Positions 47,560 through 59,496 are shown, counted from the stretch's first letter. The stretch: DNA of 64,000 nucleotides from Mesorhizobium sp. B2-4-15 (GCF_006658505.1 NZ_VFUZ01000001.1:124001-188000); one strand, 5' to 3'. Notes: generated by a model not told the origin, from the sequence alone. A program made the numbers and translations.

Positions 47560-48348
47560 ATGCAAGATGGCAATGCCTTGGCTGTTTCAGACAGCGAGAA
47601 GATCTCGGGCTCCCGTGAAAAGGGCCTCAACCGGGTGCTCGAGATTCTGGAGTTTCTGCACACGACGCAAAGGGCGATCGGCATCGGCGATCTTGCCAAG
47701 GGGGTGAACGCACCCCGCTCGACGACCTACACGCTGGTGCGATCGCTGGTCGATGCCGGCCTGCTGGAAATGGCCGGCGATGGCAACCGCGTTTATTTCG
47801 GCAAGAAGCTCTATCTCTATGGAATGGATTATGTGCGCGGCAACGACCTGTTGCGGCGCGGGCGCCAGGAGGTCGACAATCTGTCGCGCGAGACGGGCGA
47901 GACCTCGGAATTGTGCATGCTGCAGAGCGGCCGCTACACAATCGTCCACTCAAGCCCGGGCACCAGGCCGTTCCGCATCAGCTCGGCCACCGGCCTGCAG
48001 ATACCGCTCCCCTGGACCGCGTCCGGCCGGCTGCTTCTGGCGGGGCTGGAGAGGGCCGCGATCGAAAGCATGGTATCGGACGACGATCTCGTGCTGCCCG
48101 ACGGCCGCAAGTTGCGGCTCGACGATTTTATCGCCGATATCGCCAAGGCGCGCGTCACCGGCTACTGCGTGACCTCGGGTCTGGTCGATGCCTACACCAA
48201 ATGTCTTGCCGTGCCGGTCTTTTCAGCGCCAGGCAAGGTCGAGGCGACGATGTGCCTGGTGGTCCCCATCGATACGTCGCAGGAGCGGACCGGCAGCCTC
48301 ATCGGCCTGCTGCGCGACCGCGCGGCCAGGCTCTCGATCGCAGGATAG
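47560..48348 (+). CDS. IclR-family transcriptional regulator
   Basis: 262 residues. N-terminal winged HTH (GLNRVLEILEFLHTTQRAIG, IGDLAKGVNAPRSTTYTLVR), C-terminal effector domain (SGRYTIVHSSPGTRPFRISS, WTASGRLLLAGL, ATMCLVVPIDTS). The divergent catabolic operon starting with the binding protein is the obvious target. Effector unknown; family members usually bind small metabolites of the pathway. Confidence 0.93.
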   Translation: MQDGNALAVSDSEKISGSREKGLNRVLEILEFLHTTQRAIGIGDLAKGVNAPRSTTYTLVRSLVDAGLLEMAGDGNRVYFGKKLYLYGMDYVRGNDLLRRGRQEVDNLSRETGETSELCMLQSGRYTIVHSSPGTRPFRISSATGLQIPLPWTASGRLLLAGLERAAIESMVSDDDLVLPDGRKLRLDDFIADIAKARVTGYCVTSGLVDAYTKCLAVPVFSAPGKVEATMCLVVPIDTSQERTGSLIGLLRDRAARLSIAG

Positions 48349-48359
48349 GCGAACGCGCC

Positions 48360-48563
48360 TCAAGCGATGATGTCGGGAATGATCTTGTCTTCCAGCTTCA
48401 TCAGCCGGTCTTTCAGCGCCAGCTTCTTTTTTTTCATGCGCTGGATCTGCAGCGGGTCGCAGCTCATGGCGATCATCGCGTTGATCGCCGCGTCGAAATC
48501 GGCGTGTTCCTGCTTCAGCCGGGAAAATTCGAGGCGAATATCGGCCTGTTCCTGATCGGACAT
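48360..48563 (-). CDS. DUF465 (YdcH-like) protein, first copy
   Basis: 67 residues, helical and charged: RLKQEHADFDAAINAM then RMKKKKLALKDRLMKLEDKI. DUF465 proteins are small soluble helical hairpins of unknown role. A second family member is encoded divergently at 48804. Confidence 0.9.
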   Translation of the reverse strand: MSDQEQADIRLEFSRLKQEHADFDAAINAMIAMSCDPLQIQRMKKKKLALKDRLMKLEDKIIPDIIA

Positions 48564-48803
48564 TCTTTACCGTCTGCACGTCTGCGGCGCCCAAAACTGG
48601 GGCGTGATTGGGCGGGGGCGGCAATTTCTGCCACTGGCGCGCAGCCCATATCACATTTCACATTGTCGTGGAATGCTACCAAGCAGCATTCGACATCCCC
48701 GGCGGAAGGTGGCACAGTGTCATTGTGCCGTCACAGAAACGACCTGCGGTGGACGTGCCTTTGGCGGCTGCAATCGAGGAAACCATGAAAGGGAGAACCA
48801 ATC

Positions 48804-48983
48804 ATGTCTCTTGCATCCCATCTTGATGAGTTGCAGCGGAAACACGGCGACATCGAACGTGAAATCGATGACGCGATGAACCACCCGTCGGTGGACGACC
48901 TCGAAATCGTGAATCTCAAGCGACGCAAGCTGGCAATCAAGGATGCGATTGAGAAACTGAGGGCGCAGCCGACCACGCATTGA
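48804..48983 (+). CDS. DUF465 (YdcH-like) protein, second copy
   Basis: 59 residues, MSLASHLDELQRKHGDIERE at the N-terminus and NLKRRKLAIKDAIEKLRAQP near the end. GGGAG lies 8 bases upstream of the ATG. It is a divergent paralogue of the preceding gene, differing mainly in the N-terminal helix. Confidence 0.88.
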   Translation: MSLASHLDELQRKHGDIEREIDDAMNHPSVDDLEIVNLKRRKLAIKDAIEKLRAQPTTH

Positions 48984-49320
48984 CCCTCACCTGATATAGC
49001 CGCTCACCTCTCGCGGTCTTGCTTACCGGCGGCAATCGCCGCCGGTGCGGTTGGCTTTGATTTCCACGCCGCAGGCCGCAGCTAATATCCTTTCAGTCCT
49101 GTTGTGGGTCTTGCCCGCCAACGGGCCATGCATCCTTTTTAGGTCCTCCGCGGGATCAAATGCTGCCAGTGGCGACCTGTCGCCATTGACAAGCCGTCTT
49201 TGCTCCTCCACCTCATGCCCGGACTTCAGCGCATCGGCCCCCGGGAGTGCTTGTGCGTCCAAGCGGACGCACGGGGCTTCAGAGAGACGCGTAGCGCTCC
49301 AGAGACAAAAGGCTGCCGGC
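48984..49320. other. gap upstream of ispG
   Basis: 337 bases. A hairpin with a 9-base stem (ACCGGCGGC 49025-49033 with GCCGCCGGT 49038-49046) lies about 40 bases after the DUF465 stop and may terminate that gene. The rest holds the ispG promoter; no further gene is recognised. Confidence 0.45.
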
Positions 49321-50574
49321 ATGACGGGATATTTTTCCTTTCCCTTTCCCCGCCGCACCTCGGTCGGCGTCGACGTCGGCGGCGTGGTCGTCGGCGGCGG
49401 CGCCCCCGTGGTCGTGCAGTCGATGACCAACACCGACACCGCCGACATCGACCAGACGGTGGCGCAGGTGGCGGCGCTGCACCGCGCCGGCTCCGAGATC
49501 GTGCGCATCACCGTCGACCGCGACGAGAGCGCCGCCGCCGTGCCGCGCATCCATGAGCGGCTTCAGAGGCTCGGCATCGACGTGCCGCTGGTCGGCGATT
49601 TCCACTATATCGGCCACAAGCTCCTGGCCGCTCATCCGGCCTGCGCCGAAGCGCTGGCCAAATACCGCATCAATCCGGGCAATGTCGGCTTCAAGGACAA
49701 GAAGGACCGGCAGTTCGCGGCGATCGTCGAAATGGCGATCAAGCATGACAAGCCCGTGCGCATCGGCGTCAACTGGGGTTCGCTCGACCAGGAGCTGTTG
49801 ACCCGGTTGATGGACGACAACCAGGACAAGGGCTTTCCGCTGACGGCGCAGGAAGTGACGCGTGAGGCGATCGTGCAGTCGGCGATCCTGTCGGCCGAGA
49901 TGGCGGAGGAGATCGGCCTTGGCCGCGACAAGATCATCCTGTCGGCCAAGGTCAGCGGCGTGCAGGATTTGATCGCCGTCTATACGGAACTCGCCACCCG
50001 CTCCAACCACGCGCTGCATCTCGGCCTCACCGAAGCCGGCATGGGCTCGAAAGGCATCGTCGCCTCCTCGGCCGCCATGGGCATCCTTTTGCAGCAAGGC
50101 ATCGGCGACACCATCCGCATCTCGCTGACGCCGGAGCCGAATGGCGACCGCACGCGCGAGGTGCAGGTGTCGCAGGAATTGCTGCAGACGATGGGTTTCC
50201 GGCAGTTCGTGCCGATTGTCGCGGCTTGCCCCGGCTGCGGCCGCACGACTTCCACCGTGTTCCAGGAATTGGCGCAGAACATCCAGGCGGACCTGCGCAA
50301 AAACATGCCGGTGTGGCGCGAAAGATATCCCGGCGTCGAGAACCTCAAGGTCGCCGTGATGGGCTGCATCGTCAACGGGCCGGGCGAATCCAAGCACGCC
50401 GATATCGGCATTTCGCTACCCGGCACCGGCGAGACGCCGACGGCGCCCGTCTTCGTGGACGGCAAGAAGGCGGCAACGCTGCGCGGGCCTTCGATCGCTG
50501 CGGATTTCGAGAAAATGGTCGCCGACTATATCGAGCAGAGGTTCGGGCGCGGCGGCAAGGCCGCGGCAGAGTAA
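49321..50574 (+). CDS. ispG: 4-hydroxy-3-methylbut-2-en-1-yl diphosphate synthase
   Basis: 417 residues from ATG 49321; the frame is open further upstream but without family similarity. It begins [20 protein letters not shown] and has [20 protein letters not shown]. The C-terminal 4Fe-4S cysteines are in ACPGCGR and [11 protein letters not shown]. It catalyses the penultimate MEP isoprenoid step. A lytic transglycosylase follows 5 bases after its stop. Confidence 0.96.
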   Translation: MTGYFSFPFPRRTSVGVDVGGVVVGGGAPVVVQSMTNTDTADIDQTVAQVAALHRAGSEIVRITVDRDESAAAVPRIHERLQRLGIDVPLVGDFHYIGHKLLAAHPACAEALAKYRINPGNVGFKDKKDRQFAAIVEMAIKHDKPVRIGVNWGSLDQELLTRLMDDNQDKGFPLTAQEVTREAIVQSAILSAEMAEEIGLGRDKIILSAKVSGVQDLIAVYTELATRSNHALHLGLTEAGMGSKGIVASSAAMGILLQQGIGDTIRISLTPEPNGDRTREVQVSQELLQTMGFRQFVPIVAACPGCGRTTSTVFQELAQNIQADLRKNMPVWRERYPGVENLKVAVMGCIVNGPGESKHADIGISLPGTGETPTAPVFVDGKKAATLRGPSIAADFEKMVADYIEQRFGRGGKAAAE

Positions 50575-50579
50575 GTCCA

Positions 50580-51437
50580 ATGCGGCGGCGTTTCCCCTGG
50601 GCGACGCTGATCCTGTTGTGCGCGCTGGGCTGGCCGGCACTCGTTCAGGCCGATCCGCCGCAATCGGCCAAGCAGAGGCTGATCGACAAGGTCTGCAATC
50701 TGATCCAGGCCTATGCCGACCAGAACGGCTTGCCCAGGGATTTCTTCGCCCGGCTGATCTGGAAGGAGAGCCGTTTCGACCCCAACGCCGTCAGCCCGGT
50801 CGGCGCCGAGGGCATTGCCCAGTTCATGCCGGGCACGGCCAAGATGCGGGGGCTCGAAAATTCCTTCGACATCAACCAGGCGATCCCGGCGTCGGCGAAG
50901 TACCTGGCTGAAATGAAAACCAGCTATGGCAATCTTGGCCTCGCCGCCGCCGCTTACAATGCCGGCGAAAACCGGGTGTCGCGCTGGTTGGCTTCGGGCG
51001 GCTTCCTGCCGATGGAGACCGAGGGCTATGTCTTCGACATCATGGGCGAAGCGGTCGACAAGTTCTCCGACCGTTCCTATGCCGGAAAGGTCGAACCGCT
51101 CGACGCCAAGACGGATTTTGCCGTCGCCTGCCGCAAGCTGCCGGTGATCATGTCGCAGACCGTGGCGATGGCCTCGATCAACGTCAAACCATGGGGCATC
51201 CAGGTTGCCGGCAATTTTCGCCGCGGCGCCGCGATCAACCAGTGGCTGCGCGTGAGAAGCCGGTTTCCGGCCCTGCTCGCCAGCCATGATCCGGTGGTCA
51301 GCCGGGTGCGCACGCCGATGGGCCGGCGCGGCATCTACGCCGTCAGGATCGGGGTGGACGACCGCGCCGCCGCCAATGTCATCTGCCAGAAATTGCAGAG
51401 TGTCGGCGGCGCCTGCGTGGTGGTGCGCAACCGGTAA
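50580..51437 (+). CDS. lytic transglycosylase with SPOR-like C-terminus
   Basis: 285 residues. A signal peptide (ATLILLCALGWPALVQA) precedes an SLT domain with catalytic Glu in LIWKESRFDPNAVSPVGAEG, GIAQFMPGTA and AAAYNAGENRV. The end (GIYAVRIGVDDRAAANVICQ then VVVRN) resembles a SPOR peptidoglycan-binding domain. Periplasmic; cleaves glycan strands. Co-transcribed with ispG by spacing. Confidence 0.9.
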   Translation: MRRRFPWATLILLCALGWPALVQADPPQSAKQRLIDKVCNLIQAYADQNGLPRDFFARLIWKESRFDPNAVSPVGAEGIAQFMPGTAKMRGLENSFDINQAIPASAKYLAEMKTSYGNLGLAAAAYNAGENRVSRWLASGGFLPMETEGYVFDIMGEAVDKFSDRSYAGKVEPLDAKTDFAVACRKLPVIMSQTVAMASINVKPWGIQVAGNFRRGAAINQWLRVRSRFPALLASHDPVVSRVRTPMGRRGIYAVRIGVDDRAAANVICQKLQSVGGACVVVRNR

Positions 51438-51597
51438 TGACACTTTAGCGGCCGAATCCCACATTGATTTCCGGCCAGCAGGTGGTCGAATTATCGAACT
51501 CGACACCAGCCTGCTCACCCCGCTGGAATGCGCCCTTCGCATCAGCCAACAATTTCGCCTATAGGGACGTGGACTGGCCGGGTTTGCCCTGCCTGCG

Positions 51598-52395
51598 ATG
51601 AACGACAAGGGCAGCGGGATGTTCGACGCATACATTATCTGCGGAACGCCGAGAACCGGCAGCACGTTGCTGTGCAAGCTCCTGGCAGCCACCGGGACGG
51701 CCGGCGATCCTCACTCCTTTTATCGGCGGCAGGACGTGTCGGAGTGGGCCGAGGATTGGAAACTGCCCGGCCGCGACACGATCGGCGAGATCGAATTCAA
51801 CGTTGCCTATCTCAATGCGGCGATCATTGCCGGCAAGGGCGGGGCCGGCAAGGGCGGGACGGATGTCTTCGGCCTGCGCCTGATGCGCGAAAACCTGGAC
51901 GAGCTTTCAGCTATACTCGACCAGATTTTCCCCGGGCATGCATCGGACAAAGCGCATTTCGAAATGGCCTTTGGCCGTATTCTCTACATACATTTGTCGC
52001 GCGAGGACAAGCTCGCGCAGGCTGTCTCCCTGGTGAAGGCACGGCAAACCGGGCTTTGGCATGTCGCTCCCGATGGGACCGAGATCGAGAGGGTCGGGCC
52101 TCCGGGGCAACCCCAGTATGACTTTCAGCGCATCAAGGCTGAGCTCACCGAGTTGGAGGCGTATGACGCGGCCTGGAACACATGGTTCGCGGCGCAAGGT
52201 GTCATCCCGCTACGGGTTGGCTATGAGAGCCTTTCCGCCGATCCGGCCGCCACAGTGCTCGGTATCTGCGAAGCCCTTGGAGTTCAGCCGCGTGACGGCG
52301 AAGATATCCGGCCAGGTGTCGCAAAGCTCGCCGACGAGACAAGCCTGGACTGGATGCGCCGCTTCCATTCGGACGCATCTGGCATCACGCAATGA
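51598..52395 (+). CDS. Stf0-family sulfotransferase
   Basis: 265 residues. The 5' PAPS-binding loop is YIICGTPRTGSTLLCKLLAA; further family features are DPHSFYRRQDVSEWAEDW and ILYIHLSREDKLAQAVS. Stf0 enzymes in rhizobia and mycobacteria sulfate carbohydrates such as trehalose or lipopolysaccharide. ATG 51619 (MFDAYIICG) is an alternative start. The acceptor is unknown here. Confidence 0.88.
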   Translation: MNDKGSGMFDAYIICGTPRTGSTLLCKLLAATGTAGDPHSFYRRQDVSEWAEDWKLPGRDTIGEIEFNVAYLNAAIIAGKGGAGKGGTDVFGLRLMRENLDELSAILDQIFPGHASDKAHFEMAFGRILYIHLSREDKLAQAVSLVKARQTGLWHVAPDGTEIERVGPPGQPQYDFQRIKAELTELEAYDAAWNTWFAAQGVIPLRVGYESLSADPAATVLGICEALGVQPRDGEDIRPGVAKLADETSLDWMRRFHSDASGITQ

Positions 52396-52401
52396 TGCGG
52401 A

Positions 52402-54738
<2,337 letters not shown>

Positions 54739-54852
54739 GCGCAACCCCAACACATACGCATTATTCTAATGATCGGGATTACGCTTCATTTACATTAAGA
54801 TTTCGTTCGCGCGCTCGGCGCGATTGCTCGTCCCGTGCGGCGGCGCCGCGAA

Positions 54853-55608
54853 TCAGATCGATGCGGTGATGCCGCCGTCGACATAAAGGATATGACCGTT
54901 GACGAAGGACGAGGCATCGGAGGCCAGGAACACGCAGGCCCCGACCAACTCCTCCACCTTGCCCCAGCGGCCGGCCGGCGTGCGCTTTTCGAGCCAGGCG
55001 CTGAAGGCTGGATCGGCGACGAGGGCCGCGTTGAGCGGCGTATCGAAATAGCCGGGCGCAATGGCATTGCATTGCAGGCCGTGTCTGGCCCAGTCGGTCG
55101 CCATGCCCTTGGTCAGGTTGCCGACCGCGCCCTTCGTTGCCGTGTAGGGTGCGATGCCGGGGCGGGCAAGTGCGGTCTGCACGGAGGCGATGTTGATGAT
55201 CTTGCCGCGGCCCCGCCTGATCATATGGCGCGCGACTGCCTGACCGACATGGAAGACGCTGGCGACATTGGTCTGCAGCAGGCGCTCGAACGCATCGGCG
55301 GGAAAGTCCTCGAGCGGCGTGCGGAACTGCATGCCGGCATTGTTGACCAATATGTCGATCGGACCGCCGGACAGCTCGAAATTGTCGATCGCCGAGCGGA
55401 CCGCCTCATGATCGGTCGCGTCGAAGGCGAGCGTTTCCGCGCCGGGAATCTGTGACGCCGCGGCGCCAAGCTTTTCAGCATCACGACCGTTGAGGATCAG
55501 ACCGGCGCCGGCTTGCGCCAGGCCCTTGGCCAAGGCGAACCCAATGCCCTGCGAGGAGCCGGTGACAAGCGCCCGGCGTCCGCTGAGATCGAACAGACTT
55601 GATGACAT
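54853..55608 (-). CDS. SDR-family oxidoreductase (gluconate 5-dehydrogenase-like)
   Basis: 251 residues. NAD(P) motif TGSSQGIGFALAK (about 17-29), NNAG, catalytic SVQTALARPGIAPYTATKGA with YxxxK, C-terminus SFVNGHILYVDGG. Similar to IdnO/Gno-type dehydrogenases for keto-sugar acids, but the substrate is inferred. It is 56 bases upstream of the polyprenyl synthase end on the same strand. Confidence 0.9.
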   Translation of the reverse strand: MSSSLFDLSGRRALVTGSSQGIGFALAKGLAQAGAGLILNGRDAEKLGAAASQIPGAETLAFDATDHEAVRSAIDNFELSGGPIDILVNNAGMQFRTPLEDFPADAFERLLQTNVASVFHVGQAVARHMIRRGRGKIINIASVQTALARPGIAPYTATKGAVGNLTKGMATDWARHGLQCNAIAPGYFDTPLNAALVADPAFSAWLEKRTPAGRWGKVEELVGACVFLASDASSFVNGHILYVDGGITASI

Positions 55609-55663
55609 CGAAGCTGATCTCCCTTTTGCCTCTTGCCATGTACCACGAGCACAGGGCTCGCCG

Positions 55664-56581
55664 TCAGCTGTTGCGCGTTGCCACGAAGGTCGCGGCTTCC
55701 TTCAGCAGGGCCGCCTTGTCGCCATAGGGTTCGAGCAGTGCGTGCGCCTGGCCGACAAGGCCGTGCAGCTGGCCGCGCGCCCAGTTGGCGCCGTGCAGGG
55801 CCACCAGCGTTCCCTTGCCGGCGGCGGCGTCCTTGCCGGTCGCTTTGCCCATCTGCTTGACGTCGGCGGTCAGATCGAGCAGGTCGTCGGCAAGCTGGAA
55901 GGCGAGCCCGATGGCCGAGCCGAATTCGGCCAGCCGCTCACGGTCTTCCGCCGGAGCGCCGGCAACGATGGCACCCGCCTCGCAGGCGAAGCGGATCAGC
56001 GCCCCGGTCTTCATCGCTTGCAGCCGTATGATGCCGGTTTCGTCGGGCGGGATGCGCTCGGCTTCGAGGTCAAGGATCTGGCCGCCGACCATGCCGCCGG
56101 CACCGGCGGCTCGGGCAAGCGCCAGCACCAACGCCACCCGACGTTCGGCCGGCAGCACGGTCGCCTCGCCGGCCAGGATGTCGAAGGCCAGTGTCAGCAA
56201 GGCATCGCCGGCCAGGATGGCTGTCGCTTCGTCGAACGCCTTGTGCACGGTCGGCTGGCCGCGGCGCAGGTCATCGTCGTCCATCGCCGGAAGGTCGTCA
56301 TGGATCAGCGAGTAGCAGTGCACGCATTCGAGGGCCGCCGCGACGCGCAGCGCCGCTTCGCCATCGGCGGAAAACAGGGCGGCGCTTTCCATGACCAGAA
56401 ACGGGCGCAGGCGCTTGCCACCGTTCAGCACGCCGTGGCGCATCGCCGCCATCAGGCGATCGGGCCGCGTGATCTCGCCCGAAAGCGGTCGGTCGTCGAG
56501 CAACCGCCGCAGCAGCACCTCGACGGCGGCTGCCCGCCTGATGAGCGCCATTTCAAACGCCATTTCGTCATCATTCGCCAT
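55664..56581 (-). CDS. short-chain polyprenyl diphosphate synthase (farnesyl-type)
   Basis: 305 residues from ATG 56581. First Asp-rich motif SLIHDDLPAMDDDDLRRG, second FQLADDLLD, plus GGKRLRPFLV. The residues just before the first Asp motif (CVHCYSLIHDD) fit a C15 (farnesyl) product, as in IspA, supplying undecaprenol, quinone and carotenoid/hopanoid pathways. Confidence 0.9.
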   Translation of the reverse strand: MANDDEMAFEMALIRRAAAVEVLLRRLLDDRPLSGEITRPDRLMAAMRHGVLNGGKRLRPFLVMESAALFSADGEAALRVAAALECVHCYSLIHDDLPAMDDDDLRRGQPTVHKAFDEATAILAGDALLTLAFDILAGEATVLPAERRVALVLALARAAGAGGMVGGQILDLEAERIPPDETGIIRLQAMKTGALIRFACEAGAIVAGAPAEDRERLAEFGSAIGLAFQLADDLLDLTADVKQMGKATGKDAAAGKGTLVALHGANWARGQLHGLVGQAHALLEPYGDKAALLKEAATFVATRNS

Positions 56582-56639
56582 GGCCCGGAGCGGTAGCCGA
56601 CACTCAGACGTTGCGCAAGAAGCCAAGCGCCATTATGCC

Positions 56640-56765
56640 GGAGCGGTAAGAGCCCGTTGGGAAACTCCGATCCTGCGGTCATCTGACGGCGTTTCCCGCG
56701 CTTCCGGTGCTCACGTACGCGACCGTACGGTGCGCTCCGGTTCTCGAAAATGCCGCGCATGACTG
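56640..56765. repeat. hairpin-forming sequence between ispA-like and mtgA
   Basis: Around 56695-56755 CCGGTGCTCACGTACGCGAC and GTACGGTGCGCTCCGG form an inverted pair about GTACGCGACCGTAC. It resembles a common Mesorhizobium intergenic element by recall; no second copy is in the window. Confidence 0.35.
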
Positions 56766-56801
56766 ACAGAAGCAAGTTCGCAGCGCGCTCGACAGCATGG
56801 G

Positions 56802-57563
56802 TTGGGCGGCTTGGCGGAACCGATCGTCGATCATGAAACCGAAAAGCTGGACATGGCGACGAGATCGCGCGGCATAAACCGCCGCGGTCTCAGGCGCTGG
56901 GTCCGGCGAGGCATCGTCGTGGCCGTGGTGCTGGCGCTTATCCCGGTGGTGCTGACCTTCCTCTATCTGCCCTCCTTCGTGCACCCGGTCTCGACATTGA
57001 TGCTGAAGGATTTGGCGACGTTCTCCGGCTATGACAGGCGCTGGGTGTCGATCGACGATGTGGCGCCGGTGCTGGCCCATTCCGTCATCATGTCGGAGGA
57101 CGGGCAGTTCTGCTTCCACCGCGGCGTCGATCTCGGCGAACTCAAGGGGGTCGTGGACGATGCGCTGGCAGGCGAGGCCACGCGCGGCGCCTCGACCATC
57201 ACCATGCAGACGGTGAAGAACCTGTTCCTGTGGTCGCGGCCGCTGGGCTCGGTGCGCAAGGTCGTCGAACTGCCGCTGGCCGTCTATTTCGACGCCGTGA
57301 TGTCGAAACGGCGCATCATGGAAATCTATCTCAACATCGCCGAATGGGGGCCGGGCATCTATGGAATCGAGGCGGCGGCGCAGCATCATTTCGGCATTCC
57401 GGCAAAGCAGTTGTCCAGACGGCAGGCGGCGCTGCTGGCCGTCACCTTGCCCAATCCGATCGCCCGCAATCCGGCAAAGCCGGGGCCGGGCCTTCGGAGA
57501 CTCGCCAATCTGATCGAGCGGCGTGCCGGCCGTTCCGGCGCCTATGTCGGCTGTCTCGAGTAG
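56802..57563 (+). CDS. mtgA: monofunctional peptidoglycan glycosyltransferase
   Basis: 253 residues from TTG 56802; ATG 56853 is possible. One N-terminal TM segment ([20 protein letters not shown]) anchors a GT51 domain with the catalytic Glu99 in [45 protein letters not shown] and [12 protein letters not shown]. It polymerises lipid II into glycan strands at the inner membrane. Confidence 0.94.
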   Translation: MGGLAEPIVDHETEKLDMATRSRGINRRGLRRWVRRGIVVAVVLALIPVVLTFLYLPSFVHPVSTLMLKDLATFSGYDRRWVSIDDVAPVLAHSVIMSEDGQFCFHRGVDLGELKGVVDDALAGEATRGASTITMQTVKNLFLWSRPLGSVRKVVELPLAVYFDAVMSKRRIMEIYLNIAEWGPGIYGIEAAAQHHFGIPAKQLSRRQAALLAVTLPNPIARNPAKPGPGLRRLANLIERRAGRSGAYVGCLE

Positions 57564-57703
57564 CCGACTCAAAAAAATTCGCCGCAGTGCTGGCCAAAAC
57601 GATGTCAGGCGTGTATAGGCACCCGACTTTCTCAGATTTAGGCCCCGACATGGCCCTTTCACGAGGGCGGGCGGGGCTTTTGACCATGTAGTGGAGCATA
57701 TCC

Positions 57704-57886
57704 ATGGCCGTTCCGAAACGCAAAACCTCTCCGTCCAAGCGCGGCATGCGCCGCTCGGCCGACGCCCTCAAGGCCCCGACCTATGTCGAGGACAAGAATT
57801 CCGGCGAAATGCGCCGCCCGCATCACATCGACCTGAAGACCGGCATGTATCGCGGTCGCCAGGTGCTGACGCCCAAGGAAAGCTGA
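57704..57886 (+). CDS. rpmF: 50S ribosomal protein L32
   Basis: 60 residues, [20 protein letters not shown] at the N-terminus with [19 protein letters not shown] near the end. This is the alphaproteobacterial zinc-free form. A strong terminator follows. Confidence 0.96.
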   Translation: MAVPKRKTSPSKRGMRRSADALKAPTYVEDKNSGEMRRPHHIDLKTGMYRGRQVLTPKES

Positions 57887-57913
57887 GACCAGCTTTTTAA
57901 GGTTTGAGTTGCG

Positions 57914-57940
57914 AAAGACCGGCCTCTGGCCGGTCTTTTT
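57914..57940 (+). terminator. rho-independent terminator after rpmF
   Basis: A 10-base stem (57915-57924 with 57928-57937), TCT loop, and a T-run ending at 57940. Confidence 0.92.
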
Positions 57941-57948
57941 GCGTTGGG

Positions 57949-58080
57949 CGGCTGGTTGGCATGGATATCGTCGAGATCGCGCCGGCGCGCGATATCAACG
58001 AGATCACCTCGATGACGGCGGGCCATGTCATCCTCAATGTCATCGGTGCCGCCGTGCGCGCCGGCTACTTCAGGCGCTGA
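57949..58080 (+). pseudogene. agmatinase/arginase family C-terminal remnant
   Basis: The frame reads LVGMDIVEIAPARDINEITS then MTAGHVILNVIGAAVRAGYF and a stop. This is the conserved C-terminus of agmatinase-type ureohydrolases. Everything upstream is replaced by the rpmF terminator, so only about 43 codons of an about 320-codon gene remain. Confidence 0.8.
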
Positions 58081-58232
58081 GGCCTCTGTCGGCTGCTCCC
58101 ATGTCAGCCGGGCAACCGGCTGACATGGTTGTTGCATCCGGTCTTCGACCGTGTTTGCGGCCGCGCACGAAAAATCTTGACGGCGTGCCTGTGGCGCATT
58201 CTACAGAAGGTGCCCCCATATGGAGACGCCAG

Positions 58233-58634
58233 ATGTTCGGTGCCGTCCCGCTTTTGATCGTGCCTTTCGTGCTCTACAATCTCGGCCTGCTCGGGATATT
58301 CGGCGGCGGTGACGATCCGTGGGCGAGCGATGTCTTCTCATTCCGCATGATGTCGGGCGGGGTATTCTCGATGACGCTCGGCGATCTGATGGTGCTGATC
58401 GGGCTGATCTTCCTGTTCCTCGAAATGGTGAAGTCGACGCGCACGACCACCGCCTCGATCATGGACCATCTTCTCTCGACGCTGGTCTTCGTCGCCTTCC
58501 TGGTCGAGTTCCTGCTGGTCAAGGGCGCCGCGCACTCGATCTTCTTCACGCTGATGATCATCGCGCTGTTCGATGTGCTGGCCGGATTCGCGGTTTCGAT
58601 GCGATCAGCCAGCCGGGACATCAATTTGAATTGA
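58233..58634 (+). CDS. small integral membrane protein, unknown family
   Basis: 133 residues from ATG 58233. About four hydrophobic segments (LLIVPFVLYNLGLLGIF; LGDLMVLIGLIFLFLEMV; LLSTLVFVAFLVEFLLV; LMIIALFDVLAGFAV) with KSTRTTTASIMDHLL between TM2 and TM3. I do not recognise the function. It looks conserved and well-formed rather than an ORF shadow. Confidence 0.75.
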   Translation: MFGAVPLLIVPFVLYNLGLLGIFGGGDDPWASDVFSFRMMSGGVFSMTLGDLMVLIGLIFLFLEMVKSTRTTTASIMDHLLSTLVFVAFLVEFLLVKGAAHSIFFTLMIIALFDVLAGFAVSMRSASRDINLN

Positions 58635-58637
58635 GGC

Positions 58638-59069
58638 TCAGCCCGGATCGGCGGTGAAGCCGGCGGCCTCGATGCCAGCGATGGCGGCTGCCTCGTCATT
58701 GTCGGATGTGTCGCCGGAAATACCGACGGCGCCAAGGATGGCGCCGGCCTTGTCGCGGATCAGGACGCCGCCGACCACCGGCAGCACGCGTCCGCCCGAC
58801 ACGTCGGAGATGCCAGCGATGAGATGCGGGCGCTCCTTGGCGAAAGCCTCGACACGGCGCGACCCCATGCCGATGGCCAACGCGCCATAGGCCTTGCCGG
58901 CCGACATCTGCGGGCGCAGGAACGAGGCGCCGTCCTGGCGCTGGAAGGCGACCAGGTGTCCTCCGGCATCGAGCACGGAGACGCCCAGCGGTTTGAGCTT
59001 GAGGTCGGCGCCCTTGGTGAAGGCGGCGTCGATGATCTCGATGGCCTTTTCGAGCGGCAGCGCGGTCAT
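58638..59069 (-). CDS. GlcG/HbpS (DUF336) heme-binding-like protein
   Basis: 143 residues from ATG 59069. It contains KPLGVSVLDAGGHLVAFQRQ, FLRPQMSAGKAYGALAIG and GVLIRDKAGAILGAVGISGD, the GlcG/HbpS fold. Members bind heme or act in glycolate/propanediol operons; the role here is unknown. It is convergent with the membrane protein gene, ending 3 bases away. Confidence 0.88.
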   Translation of the reverse strand: MTALPLEKAIEIIDAAFTKGADLKLKPLGVSVLDAGGHLVAFQRQDGASFLRPQMSAGKAYGALAIGMGSRRVEAFAKERPHLIAGISDVSGGRVLPVVGGVLIRDKAGAILGAVGISGDTSDNDEAAAIAGIEAAGFTADPG

Positions 59070-59262
59070 GGCAGTCTCCTGTTTGAAATGGACAATCATC
59101 GGCGACCGGCCGGACGAAGCAATCCCGGTTTGGGTTGAAAATGCTTCTTGCGAGAAGGCGGGATGAAGGACTGCCCTATCTGGATCGCGCCGATGCTGTG
59201 ATCTCAATGCAGTCGAGGGCCACTGGCTCAAGGCCATTGGCTAGGCAGCCGGGAAGTGCGTG

Positions 59263-59496
59263 TTACTTTTTCTTGGCGCGTGCGGGCTTCTTGGCGGGCA
59301 CTGCCGGCGCGTTGGCAAGATCCTCGGCTTCCTTGGCGAGCCGCAGCGCCCTCAGCTTGTCGGTCTTGGCCTTGCGCGCGTCGCTCTCCGCGGCGTATTC
59401 CGCCATCGCTTTCTGGCGGACTGTCGCCGCCTCTTCCTGCTTCTTGAAGCGCAGATCGGCGCGCGCGCGGGCAGTATCCCTAGAGTTCTCAACCAA
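59263..59496 (-). CDS. small basic coiled-coil protein, unknown
   Basis: 77 residues, ARARADLRFKKQEEAATVRQ and KAMAEYAAESDARKAKTDKL, then RLAKEAEDLANAPAVPAKKP and a KARAKKK-type tail. Highly helical, Ala/Lys/Arg-rich, probably nucleic-acid binding. No domain I recognise. Confidence 0.65.
   Translation of the reverse strand: MVENSRDTARARADLRFKKQEEAATVRQKAMAEYAAESDARKAKTDKLRALRLAKEAEDLANAPAVPAKKPARAKKK

Noticed and set aside
49023..49320. Minus-strand ORF upstream of ispG as a possible gene
   Set aside because: It extends over the ispG 5' end, has no recognisable domain or start signal, and lies opposite the ispG promoter.
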